Below, piece by piece: positions 1 to 15,507 of a stretch of DNA of 16,448 nt. Both the position numbers and the translations under genes were made by a program. Source of the stretch: Lentisalinibacter orientalis (GTDB lineage Bacteria > Pseudomonadota > Gammaproteobacteria > Steroidobacterales > Woeseiaceae); NCBI RefSeq assembly GCF_040706535.1, contig NZ_JAPDRJ010000008.1:1-16448 (forward strand), given 5' to 3'. Each line of letters starts with the position of its first letter. The first letter of the stretch is position 1. The notes beneath the pieces are model-generated. The model searched no databases. It saw only the letters and a program-made list of their open reading frames with translations, and was not told the origin of the DNA.

Positions 1-113
1 TCGGCCATCACCTTCGTCATCGCAGCCGTCAAAGTCGTCTTACCGTGGTCCACGTGGCCAATCGTGCCTACGTTCACGTGGGGCTTCGTTCTCTCAAACT
101 TCGCTTTGGACAT
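1..113 (-). CDS. tuf: Elongation factor Tu, N-terminal fragment (first tuf copy, runs off left edge)
   Basis: EF-Tu is the GTPase that delivers aminoacyl-tRNA to the ribosomal A site. Only the first 37 codons are inside the window; the gene continues past position 1. The visible protein starts MSKAKFERTKPHVNVGTIG and contains the P-loop GHVDHGKT at residues 19-26, which is diagnostic for EF-Tu. The ATG is at 113-111, with a purine-rich AGG-TA-GG stretch just upstream as a plausible ribosome binding site. It lies 48 nt after the fusA stop, the usual last place in the str operon (rpsL-rpsG-fusA-tufA), and no separate promoter is evident, so it is probably co-transcribed with fusA. A second tuf copy lies at the right edge of the window. 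The two visible pieces cover different parts of the protein, so they cannot be compared here. Confidence 0.97.
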   Translation of the reverse strand, partial: MSKAKFERTKPHVNVGTIGHVDHGKTTLTAAMTKVMA

Positions 114-161
114 CTCTGCCTACCTTTCAGATCGAGCTCTAAACAAACTTCAGGACTACTG

Positions 162-2255
<2,094 letters not shown>

Positions 2256-2262
2256 GGGAAAT

Positions 2263-2267
2263 TCCTC
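2263..2267 (-). promoter_or_regulatory. Ribosome binding site of fusA, supports GTG start
   Basis: GAGGA on the minus strand, 7 nt before the GTG at 2255. No in-frame ATG lies closer to the conserved N-terminus, so this site decides the non-ATG start. Confidence 0.8.
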
Positions 2268-2304
2268 GAAGAAAAGGAGTCGACTCAGTGCCGCCGAGGG
2301 CCGA

Positions 2305-2784
2305 TCACCAGCGGTAATGCGAGAAGGCCTTGTTGGCCTCCGCCATCCGGTGCGTGTCTTCCTTCTTCTTGACAGCGGCGCCGCGGTTGTCCGCAGCGTC
2401 CATCAACTCGTGAGCCAGGCGATATGCCATGGACTTCTCGCTGCGCTTGTGCGCAGCCTCGATGACCCAGCGCATGGCCAGGGTCTGCCGGCGCTGCGGC
2501 CGGACTTCGACGGGCACCTGGTAGGTGGCACCGCCGACGCGCCGGGACTTCACCTCGACGACGGGCTTCACGTTTTCCAGCGCCGTCTCGAGCACCTCCA
2601 GGGAGGCGTCGCCGGCCTGACCGCTGCGATCGGCGATACGGTCCAGCGCGCCATAGAGGATGCGCTCCGCGACGGACTTCTTGCCGTCGATCATCACCAT
2701 ATTCATGAACTTGGCGAGCAATTCACTCCCGTACTTGGGATCGGGGAGGATCTCGCGCTTCGGTGCCTGGCTACGTCTGGACAT
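2305..2784 (-). CDS. rpsG: 30S ribosomal protein S7
   Basis: S7 is a primary 16S rRNA binding protein that nucleates assembly of the 30S head and contacts the exit-site tRNA. The product is 159 residues (usual bacterial length about 156). It begins MSRRSQAPKREILPDPKYGS and contains the family signature DGKKSVAERILYGAL and the conserved GGATYQVPVEVRPQRR segment, then the C-terminal helix ending AFSHYRW. The start is ATG at 2784. Its ribosome binding site is poor (only GAG-like purines), which fits translational coupling to rpsL, 52 nt upstream. In E. coli, S7 represses its own operon by binding the rpsL-rpsG spacer; here that spacer is short and only weak pairing is visible. It is the second gene of the str operon. 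Confidence 0.99.
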   Translation of the reverse strand: MSRRSQAPKREILPDPKYGSELLAKFMNMVMIDGKKSVAERILYGALDRIADRSGQAGDASLEVLETALENVKPVVEVKSRRVGGATYQVPVEVRPQRRQTLAMRWVIEAAHKRSEKSMAYRLAHELMDAADNRGAAVKKKEDTHRMAEANKAFSHYRW

Positions 2785-2836
2785 GTTCGATCTCGATCAG
2801 CGATATTGGGTTGTAAGTATCGTTCTGTCTAATGGA

Positions 2837-3211
2837 TCAGGACTTCGGACGCTTCGCGCCGTACTTCGAACGGCCCTGCCGCCGGTCGTTCACGCCCGCG
2901 CAGTCCAGCGTGCCGCGCACGGTGTGGTAGCGCACGCCGGGAAGGTCCTTCACGCGGCCGCCGCGGATCAGCACCACCGAGTGCTCCTGCAGGTTGTGGC
3001 CCTCGCCGCCGATGTAGCTGGTCACCTCGTAGCCGTTCGTCAGCCGGACACGCGCGACCTTGCGCATGGCCGAGTTCGGCTTCTTCGGCGTCGTTGTGTA
3101 CACGCGCGTGCACACGCCGCGCTTCTGGGGGCTGCCCTCCAGCGCCGGTACCGCACTCTTTTCCGCCCGCGACTTGCGGGGGTTCCTGACTAGCTGATTG
3201 ATCGTGGCCAT
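2837..3211 (-). CDS. rpsL: 30S ribosomal protein S12
   Basis: S12 sits at the decoding centre and controls translational accuracy; streptomycin-resistance mutations fall here. The 124-residue product matches E. coli in length and aligns without gaps. It contains the CTRVYTTTPKKPNSAMRK core and GGRVKDLPGVRYHTVRG. The streptomycin-determining Lys43 and Lys88 are both lysine, so the gene reads as the sensitive type. Asp89, the residue methylthiolated by RimO in E. coli, is also present. The ATG is at 3211, preceded closely by GGAAGG. It is the first gene of the str operon, lying 276 nt after rpoC, and that spacer holds a strong terminator-like hairpin and promoters. Sequence identity is near certain. 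Confidence 0.99.
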   Translation of the reverse strand: MATINQLVRNPRKSRAEKSAVPALEGSPQKRGVCTRVYTTTPKKPNSAMRKVARVRLTNGYEVTSYIGGEGHNLQEHSVVLIRGGRVKDLPGVRYHTVRGTLDCAGVNDRRQGRSKYGAKRPKS

Positions 3212-3359
3212 GGGCCTTCCACTTGTGTCTTAAAAAAATCCAAATCCGAACGGGCAGACGCGTGACGTACAAGACTCACGCACAAAAGCCGCCTGCCGTG
3301 CCGTTTTGAGCGACCCGCCAGACGTGCCGTGGAACCGTGACGCCTGCCCTGGCATCCGG

Positions 3360-3397
3360 CGCCAGAATTATATAAGGCCGGCAGCGGCCGGCCTCAA
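3360..3397 (-). promoter_or_regulatory. Possible second str-operon promoter (P2)
   Basis: A perfect TATAAT lies at 3367-3372 (minus strand) inside an AT-rich stretch that stands out from its GC-rich surroundings. The best upstream partner is TTGAGG at 3392-3397, with a 19-bp spacer to TATAAT, or 17 bp to the overlapping TATATA. The -35 and the spacing are imperfect. Its start would be near 3360, about 150 nt before rpsL. The spacer between the two boxes is almost entirely the palindrome at 3376-3393, so this AT-rich run could instead be the tail of a terminator-like hairpin. Confidence 0.45.
3376..3393 (-). repeat. Inverted repeat / hairpin between the P2 boxes
   Basis: A perfect 7-bp stem GGCCGGC/GCCGGCC with a CGCT loop, read on the minus strand, followed directly by TTATATAATT. 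In a transcript from P1 it would lie in the first 30 nt and resemble an attenuator stem. On DNA it is a dyad inside the P2 spacer. A shorter competing stem, GGCCU (3406-3402) with AGGCC (3394-3390), shares 3390-3393 and so excludes this hairpin. Confidence 0.5.
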
Positions 3398-3403
3398 GGC
3401 AAG

Positions 3404-3440
3404 GCCGGGCATTTTATGGACTCCCGGCCACGGGTGTCAA
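3404..3440 (-). promoter_or_regulatory. Strong sigma70-type promoter of the str operon (P1)
   Basis: On the minus strand a perfect TTGACA (-35) at 3435-3440 is followed after 18 bp by TAAAAT (-10, five of six consensus bases) at 3411-3416. The predicted start is near 3404, giving a leader of about 190 nt before the rpsL ATG. The bases after the -10 are GCCCGGC, a GC-rich discriminator of the kind linked to ppGpp/DksA control of ribosomal promoters in E. coli; its action here is inference. The -35 begins 3 nt after the terminator-like hairpin that follows rpoC. Confidence 0.8.
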
Positions 3441-3443
3441 GCA

Positions 3444-3479
3444 GCGGGCGGGTCCCGGACAGGCCCGGGACCCGCCCGC
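3444..3479 (-). terminator. Terminator-like hairpin after rpoC
   Basis: A perfect 15-bp inverted repeat, GCGGGCGGGTCCCGG with its complement, with a 6-nt loop, beginning 8 nt after the rpoC stop. It is the strongest stem in the window. The sequence after it on the minus strand, TGCTTGACA, has no real U tract, so termination may be Rho-aided or incomplete, or the stem may mainly protect the rpoC 3' end from exonucleases. Confidence 0.7.
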
Positions 3480-3487
3480 CACAGGCG

Positions 3488-7753
<4,266 letters not shown>

Positions 7754-7754
7754 A

Positions 7755-11834
<4,080 letters not shown>

Positions 11835-11876
11835 TAGAGATTACCTCTGTACGGACATATGAATCTGTCGGGCGCA

Positions 11877-11914
11877 GGAAAACCGGCCGGCGGCAATGAC
11901 GCCGCCTGCCGGTT
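11877..11914 (-). terminator. Attenuator-like hairpin between rplL and rpoB
   Basis: On the minus strand, AACCGGC-A-GGCGGC pairs with GCCGCC-G-GCCGGTT around a 6-nt loop: 7 bp plus 6 bp separated by one A/G mismatch (arms 11881-11894 and 11901-11914). The stem runs directly into TTTT followed by CC. This has the form of a weak intrinsic terminator. E. coli has a partial terminator in the same spacer that lowers rpoBC transcription relative to rplKAJL; the same role here is inferred from position and shape. Confidence 0.7.
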
Positions 11915-11921
11915 CCTGGTC

Positions 11922-11940
11922 GCACGGGCCGGGCCCGCGC
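11922..11940 (-). repeat. Second GC hairpin in the rplL-rpoB spacer
   Basis: GCGCGGGC pairs with GCCCGTGC (8 bp, one G-U) around a 3-nt loop, just upstream in transcription of the attenuator-like stem. It has no U tract. In E. coli this spacer also contains an RNase III processing site; whether this stem plays such a part cannot be told from sequence. Confidence 0.5.
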
Positions 11941-11991
11941 ATGGTCAGTTGAGTACCCTCAAGTCGTTCGCTATAAGCAGTATTCGCTCGC

Positions 11992-12372
11992 TTACTTGAG
12001 CTCGACGCTCGCGCCGGCCTCTTCCAGCTGCTTCTTGATCGCCTCGGCATCTTCCTTGGAAGCGCCTTCCTTCACGGTGGTGGGCGCACCCTCCACCATG
12101 TCCTTCGCTTCCTTCAGGCCGAGCCCGGTGATGGCGCGGACCGCCTTGATGACGGACACCTTGTTGCTGCCGAAGCTGGTCATGTGGACGTCGAACTCGG
12201 TCTTCTCTTCGGCGGCTGCGGCTTCACCGCCGCCTGCCGGACCCGCGGCGACTGCCACCGGAGCGGCGGCGGACACGCCCCACTCTTCCTCCAGCATCTT
12301 CACCAGTTCCACCACTTCCATGATGGGCTTCGCGCTCAGTTCCTTAAGCAGCTCTTCGTTGGACATTGCCAT
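11992..12372 (-). CDS. rplL: 50S ribosomal protein L7/L12
   Basis: L7/L12 is the multicopy acidic stalk protein that binds L10 and recruits and activates the translation GTPases such as EF-Tu and EF-G. The product is 126 residues. It has an N-terminal dimerisation domain (about 1-33, MSNEELLKELSAKPIMEVVELVKMLEEEWGVS), an Ala/Gly/Pro hinge (about 35-55) and the C-terminal GTPase-binding domain (about 58-126) with KVSVIKAVRAITGLGLKEAKDMVEGAP. Two ATGs compete, at 12372 and 12366. The first is preferred because AGAGGA lies 8 nt before it; the second would give 124 residues starting MSNEELL and a 14-nt gap. It lies 56 nt after rplJ and is followed by the hairpin-rich spacer before rpoB. Confidence 0.98.
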   Translation of the reverse strand: MAMSNEELLKELSAKPIMEVVELVKMLEEEWGVSAAAPVAVAAGPAGGGEAAAAEEKTEFDVHMTSFGSNKVSVIKAVRAITGLGLKEAKDMVEGAPTTVKEGASKEDAEAIKKQLEEAGASVELK

Positions 12373-12380
12373 TTTCAAAT

Positions 12381-12386
12381 TCCTCT
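12381..12386 (-). promoter_or_regulatory. Ribosome binding site of rplL
   Basis: AGAGGA on the minus strand, 8 nt before the ATG at 12372 and 14 nt before the ATG at 12366. It favours the upstream start. L7/L12 is needed in several copies per ribosome, which is consistent with a good site of its own. Confidence 0.7.
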
Positions 12387-12428
12387 CGTGTTTCCTGAAT
12401 CAGTATCTGATCAATATGTTGCAAAGGC

Positions 12429-12950
12429 TCATGCAGCCTGCTGGCTGTAGGCGCCGAGCGTGCGTGCCAGCATGGCGGACGGTTCCGCCAGCGTGCGCAC
12501 GAGCTTCGAGGCCGGTGCCTGCAGTACGCCGAGCAGCATCGCGCGGGCCCCGTCCATCGTGGGCAGGCTCGCGAGCCGGTCGAGCTCCGCACCCGGGTAG
12601 AGTTCTCCGCCGGTGGACAGAGACACGGCTTTCAGTGCCCCGTGCTCCTTGGCGAAGTCCTTGATTACCCTCGCTGCGGCGCCCGGATCCTCCGTCGAGA
12701 ATGCGAGCAGGATCGGCCCTTTCAGGGTTTCCGTCATGCACTCGAAACCGGTACCGGATATCGCCCGGCGTGCCAGCGTGTTTTTCACCACACGCAGGTA
12801 CACCCCGGCGTTCCGGGCCTCGGTCCTGAGCGCCGTCATCTCACTGACGGAAAGACCCCGATATTCCGCCGCAACGGCGGAAACGGCCTCGCCCGCGACA
12901 GCATTCACCTCGGCAACGACTGCTTTCTTCTCTTCCAGTCTCAGTGCCAT
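12429..12950 (-). CDS. rplJ: 50S ribosomal protein L10
   Basis: L10 anchors L7/L12 dimers to 23S rRNA at the base of the ribosomal stalk. The product is 173 residues (E. coli 165). The N-terminal half carries the family pattern MALRLEEKKAVVAEVN...AAEYRGLSVSEMTALR...GVYLRVVKNTLARRAI; the C-terminal helix (about 145-170, KLVRTLAEPSAMLARTLGAY) is the L7/L12-binding part. An open frame continues upstream to 13181, but the start at 12950 is clear: a perfect AGGAGG lies 6 nt before this ATG and the upstream residues match nothing in L10. A 240-nt structured leader precedes it. In E. coli, L10 with L7/L12 binds this leader and represses its own translation. Confidence 0.98.
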   Translation of the reverse strand: MALRLEEKKAVVAEVNAVAGEAVSAVAAEYRGLSVSEMTALRTEARNAGVYLRVVKNTLARRAISGTGFECMTETLKGPILLAFSTEDPGAAARVIKDFAKEHGALKAVSLSTGGELYPGAELDRLASLPTMDGARAMLLGVLQAPASKLVRTLAEPSAMLARTLGAYSQQAA

Positions 12951-13190
12951 AGAGTTCCTCCTGGCTGTCGGTCTGACTCGGACGGCACTCCCTGTCCGTC
13001 CACCCGTTTTGTCGAAACGGTGACCGTCGCCAGCAGCGTGCAGCCTCACTGACTCAGGGTTCACCATCTGCGCAGGCTTTCGGTGATTAAGTCTCTGCCC
13101 GTTGGCAGATACACCTGCGGTCTTCGACGATCCGCCGGACCATCCGGCCCGGCATGCTGCGGCCCGCGAACGGGCCGCCACATCTCTCTA
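12951..13190 (-). promoter_or_regulatory. rplJ leader with multiple hairpins (expected L10 autoregulatory region)
   Basis: This non-coding spacer between rplA and rplJ is far longer than its neighbours. Read on the minus strand it can form, in order: an 8-bp stem with a TTCG loop (13178-13159); TCTGCC/GGCAGA (13109-13094); CCGTTT/AAACGG (13020-13004); and GGACGG/CCGTCC (13001-12980). It ends in the perfect AGGAGG ribosome binding site at 12957-12962. E. coli has the L10 leader in exactly this place, bound by L10(L12)4 to control rplJL translation. I infer the same role from position, length and structure; I did not match the Rfam consensus. No convincing promoter was seen. Confidence 0.7.
13159..13178 (-). 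repeat. Perfect 8-bp hairpin with TTCG loop after rplA
   Basis: GCGGCCCG-TTCG-CGGGCCGC on the minus strand, starting 12 nt after the rplA stop. There is no U tract after it. It could mark the 3' end of a processed rplKA transcript, be part of the L10 leader fold, or weakly attenuate; sequence alone does not decide. Confidence 0.6.
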
Positions 13191-13886
13191 TCAGGCCTCC
13201 AGGGAGGACTGATCGACTGCGATACCCGGGCCCATGGTCGAGGAAACGGTGAGTTTCTTCAGATAGGCGCCCTTCGATGCAGCCGGCTTCGCTTTCCTCA
13301 GGTCCGCGAGCAGCGCGTTCAGGTTCTCGCGCAGCGCCGGGACCTCGAAATCCGCCTTGCCGATGGGGCAGTGGATGATGCCCGACTTGTCGGTGCGGTA
13401 ACGCACCTGGCCGGCCTTGGCGTTTTTCACCGCCGTCTCCACGTCGGCGGTAACCGTGCCGACCTTCGGGTTCGGCATCAGTCCGCGGGGACCCAGAATC
13501 TGGCCCAGCTGGCCGACCACCCGCATGGCGTCCGGCGTGGCGATGACCACGTCGAAATTCATCTCGCCGCCCTTGATGGTCTCGGCGAGATCTTCGAAAC
13601 CGACGATGTCCGCGCCGGCCGCCTTCGCCTTCTCGGCGTTGTCGCCCTGGGCGAACACGGCCACGCGCACCGTCTTGCCGGTGCCGTTCGGCAGCACCGT
13701 CGAGCCGCGGACCACCTGGTCCGACTTGCGCGGGTCCACGCCCAGGTTCACGGCCACGTCGATGCTCTCGGAGAACTTCGCGTTGGCCAGGTCCTTCAGC
13801 AGGCCCAGCGCCTCGTCCAGCGGATAGGACTTGCCGGGCTCCAGCTTCTCCCGGATGGCGACCTTCCTCTTGCTCATCTTCGCCAT
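13191..13886 (-). CDS. rplA: 50S ribosomal protein L1
   Basis: L1 binds the mobile L1 stalk of 23S rRNA near the exit site and acts as a translational repressor of its own rplK-rplA mRNA in E. coli. The product is 231 residues (E. coli 234). The L1 signature GQILGPRGLMPNPKVGTV is at 128-145, with the N-terminal RKVAIREKLEPGKSYPLDEAL and C-terminal KGAYLKKLTVSSTMGPG segments as expected. The ATG at 13886 is chosen because GAGGGGG lies about 7 nt upstream, inside the rplK end; a second ATG at codon 4 is a less likely start. Only 2 nt separate it from the rplK stop, so translation is probably coupled. Confidence 0.98.
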   Translation of the reverse strand: MAKMSKRKVAIREKLEPGKSYPLDEALGLLKDLANAKFSESIDVAVNLGVDPRKSDQVVRGSTVLPNGTGKTVRVAVFAQGDNAEKAKAAGADIVGFEDLAETIKGGEMNFDVVIATPDAMRVVGQLGQILGPRGLMPNPKVGTVTADVETAVKNAKAGQVRYRTDKSGIIHCPIGKADFEVPALRENLNALLADLRKAKPAASKGAYLKKLTVSSTMGPGIAVDQSSLEA

Positions 13887-13888
13887 GA

Positions 13889-14320
13889 TCAGACCCCCTC
13901 GACTTCAAGGCCCATGCTGCGGGCCGTGCCGGCGATGGTCCGCACCGCGGCGTCCAGGTCGGCTGCCGTCAGGTCCGGGTTCTTGGTGTTGGCAATCTCC
14001 TCGAGCTGCGCCCGGGTGACCTTGCCCACCTTCTCGGTGTTCGGCGTGCCGGAGCCCTTCGGGACGCCGGCGGCCTTGCGCAGCAGCACCGCGGCGGGCG
14101 GCGTCTTGGTGATGAAGGTGAAACTGCGGTCGTTGTAGACCGTGATCACCACCGGCACCGGCAGTCCCTGTTCGATGTTCTGCGTCTCGGCGTTGAACGC
14201 CTTGCAGAATTCCATGATGTTCACGCCGTGCTGGCCCAGCGCAGGGCCGACGGGCGGACTGGGATTGGCCTGCCCTGCAGGCACCTGGAGCTTGATATAG
14301 CCCGTTACTTTCTTTGCCAT
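13889..14320 (-). CDS. rplK: 50S ribosomal protein L11
   Basis: L11 lies at the base of the stalk in the GTPase-associated centre and is needed for RelA activation; it is also the thiostrepton-site protein. The product is 143 residues (E. coli 142). The N-terminal domain has IKLQVPAGQANPSPPVGPALGQHGVNIMEFCKAFN with the flexible proline-rich loop, and the C-terminal RNA-binding domain has GSGTPNTEKVGKVTRAQLEEIA...GTARSMGLEVEG. The ATG at 14320 has GAGGAAG upstream, a strong ribosome binding site. It follows nusG after 86 nt containing GC hairpins; in E. coli the L1 feedback site lies just upstream of rplK. Confidence 0.99.
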   Translation of the reverse strand: MAKKVTGYIKLQVPAGQANPSPPVGPALGQHGVNIMEFCKAFNAETQNIEQGLPVPVVITVYNDRSFTFITKTPPAAVLLRKAAGVPKGSGTPNTEKVGKVTRAQLEEIANTKNPDLTAADLDAAVRTIAGTARSMGLEVEGV

Positions 14321-14406
14321 CTAGATCTTCCTCACGGGTGCGAACGCCTCTCGGCTCCCCGTCGTCAGTCTCGGGCGGCCGCCGGGGCGGCCGTCACAAT
14401 CACGGG
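14321..14406 (-). promoter_or_regulatory. nusG-rplK spacer, candidate L1 feedback site
   Basis: Near the rplK start, minus strand, CGGG (14361-14358) can pair with CCCG (14338-14335), enclosing a small GCC-GAGA-GGC hairpin (14355-14346) next to the ribosome binding site. In E. coli, L1 represses translation by binding just upstream of rplK, so this is the likely place. I see no clear match to a defined L1 consensus, and no AT-rich -10 box, so a separate rplK promoter is not evident. Confidence 0.35.
14377..14392 (-). repeat. GC-rich inverted repeat after nusG
   Basis: A perfect 7-bp repeat, GGCCGCC and GGCGGCC, separated by 2 nt (in RNA a 6-bp stem with a 4-nt loop), starting 14 nt after the nusG stop. 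No T run follows on the minus strand, so it is not a standard intrinsic terminator. Confidence 0.5.
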
Positions 14407-14940
14407 TCAGACCTTCTCGACCTGCCCGAAGTCCAGTTCCACCGGCGTGGAACGGCCCAGGATCTGGACCGCGACGCGCAGGCGGTTCTTGTCGTAGTTC
14501 ACGTGCTCGACCACGCCGTTGAAGTCGTTGAACGGCCCGTCGGTCACACGCACGACCTCGCCGGGCTCGAACAGCACCTTCGGCCGCGGCTTGTCGACGC
14601 CTTCCTTCACGCGCTGGAGGATGGCATCGGCTTCCTTGTCGCTGATTGGCGCGGGCCGGTCGCTGGAGCCGCCGATGAAGCCGAGCACCTTCGGCACGTC
14701 CTTGACCAGGTGCCAGGTCTCGTCGTCCATCTCCATGTTCACCAGCACGTAGCCGGGGAAGAACTTGCGCTCGCTGCGCCGCTTCTGCCCTTCGCGCATC
14801 TCGACCACTTCCTCGGTGGGCACCAGGATCTCCCCGAACTTGTCCTCCAGTCCGGCGAGCTTTATGCGCTCCTCGAGCGACGACTTCACCTTGTGCTCGA
14901 AGTTCGAGTAGGCGTGAACGATGTACCAACGCTTGGCCAA
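14407..14940 (-). CDS. nusG: Transcription termination/antitermination factor NusG
   Basis: NusG binds RNA polymerase to reduce pausing, contacts Rho or ribosomal S10, and so links transcription with translation or termination. The product is 177 residues (E. coli 181). The NGN domain (about 1-115) begins MAKRWYIVHAYSNFEHKVK and includes RKFFPGYVLVNM with FPGYV at 61-65; the KOW domain (about 124-151) contains FEPGEVVRVTDGPFNDFNGVVE. The start is TTG at 14940-14938: no in-frame ATG or GTG fits the conserved N-terminus, and AGGGG lies 7 nt upstream. It is 32 nt after secE, the usual secE-nusG pair, and 86 nt before rplK. Confidence 0.98.
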   Translation of the reverse strand: MAKRWYIVHAYSNFEHKVKSSLEERIKLAGLEDKFGEILVPTEEVVEMREGQKRRSERKFFPGYVLVNMEMDDETWHLVKDVPKVLGFIGGSSDRPAPISDKEADAILQRVKEGVDKPRPKVLFEPGEVVRVTDGPFNDFNGVVEHVNYDKNRLRVAVQILGRSTPVELDFGQVEKV

Positions 14941-14947
14941 TGCTTTA

Positions 14948-14952
14948 CCCCT
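14948..14952 (-). promoter_or_regulatory. Ribosome binding site of nusG, supports TTG start
   Basis: AGGGG on the minus strand, 7 nt before the TTG at 14940. The in-frame codons upstream (GCA, AAA, GGT, AGG, TGC, CAC, GTC) offer no other start. Confidence 0.75.
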
Positions 14953-14972
14953 GCAGTGGACGGCCCGGCCGC

Positions 14973-15353
14973 CTAGCCGGCATGCCCGGTCAGGTAGCGG
15001 GTGATCAGGAGCAGGATGGAATCCAGCCCCCAGAAGAACAGGCCGAGGATCAGCGTGAACACGAACACCGCGATGGTCGTCTGGGTGGTCTCCTGCTTGG
15101 TCGGCCAGACCACCTTGCGGATCTCGATGCGCGAGCCCTGGATGAACCTCCAGAGCGCCTGGCCCTGGGTGCTGGTCATGCCTACCCCGATGCCGACGCC
15201 CGTGGCGACCAGCACCATGAGCACCCGCAGCGGCAGCGCAAGCTCCGAATACCAGTAGTAGCCGAAGATGCCCGCCACCAGGATCGCGGCAGCGACTATC
15301 AGCTTGACCGTATCCAGCGCGCCGGGTTCCGGTGTTTCAGTCTTTGCGTTCAT
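14973..15353 (-). CDS. secE: Protein translocase subunit SecE
   Basis: SecE clamps SecY in the inner-membrane SecYEG channel, which exports unfolded proteins. The product is 126 residues (E. coli 127) with three hydrophobic segments at about 14-34, 41-60 and 93-118, the three-helix form typical of gammaproteobacteria. The conserved cytoplasmic amphipathic stretch EIRKVVWPTKQETTQT is at about 77-92, just before the last helix, which is the essential part of the family. An open frame runs upstream to 15407, but its first codons overlap the tRNA-Trp gene, so the ATG at 15353 (MNAKTETPEP) is the start. The ribosome binding site is weak. The ATG lies 24 nt after the tRNA CCA end, so the two are probably transcribed together and the mRNA 5' end made by tRNA processing. 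Confidence 0.97.
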   Translation of the reverse strand: MNAKTETPEPGALDTVKLIVAAAILVAGIFGYYWYSELALPLRVLMVLVATGVGIGVGMTSTQGQALWRFIQGSRIEIRKVVWPTKQETTQTTIAVFVFTLILGLFFWGLDSILLLITRYLTGHAG

Positions 15354-15377
15354 GCTTGCACGTCGACCCGGATCGAA

Positions 15378-15453
<76 letters not shown>

Positions 15454-15482
15454 GCAATATCTGTCCGGATTTCAAATGAATC

Positions 15483-15496
15483 GGGCCTGAAGGCCC
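15483..15496 (-). repeat. Small hairpin after tuf
   Basis: GGGCC-TTCA-GGCCC on the minus strand, 11 nt after the tuf stop, followed by GATTCATTT. The 5-bp stem and interrupted T's make a weak terminator at best; read-through into tRNA-Trp and secE is likely. Confidence 0.4.
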
Positions 15497-15507
15497 TCCT
15501 GCATTGT

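Noticed and set aside
2850..3100. Streptomycin-resistance change in S12
   Set aside because: Lys43 and Lys88 are both lysine, the sensitive form.
3229..3281. Stem GCGTGA/TCACGC (3260-3281) followed by a T7 run (3232-3238) as a terminator before rpsL
   Set aside because: The T run lies more than 20 nt after the stem and just before the rpsL start, so it does not form an intrinsic terminator. It may simply be a U-rich, unstructured stretch in front of the ribosome binding site.
12951..13181. N-terminal extension of L10 (77 extra codons)
   Set aside because: The open frame has no family match before MALRLEEKK, while the ATG at 12950 has a perfect AGGAGG. The upstream sequence is better explained as a structured leader.
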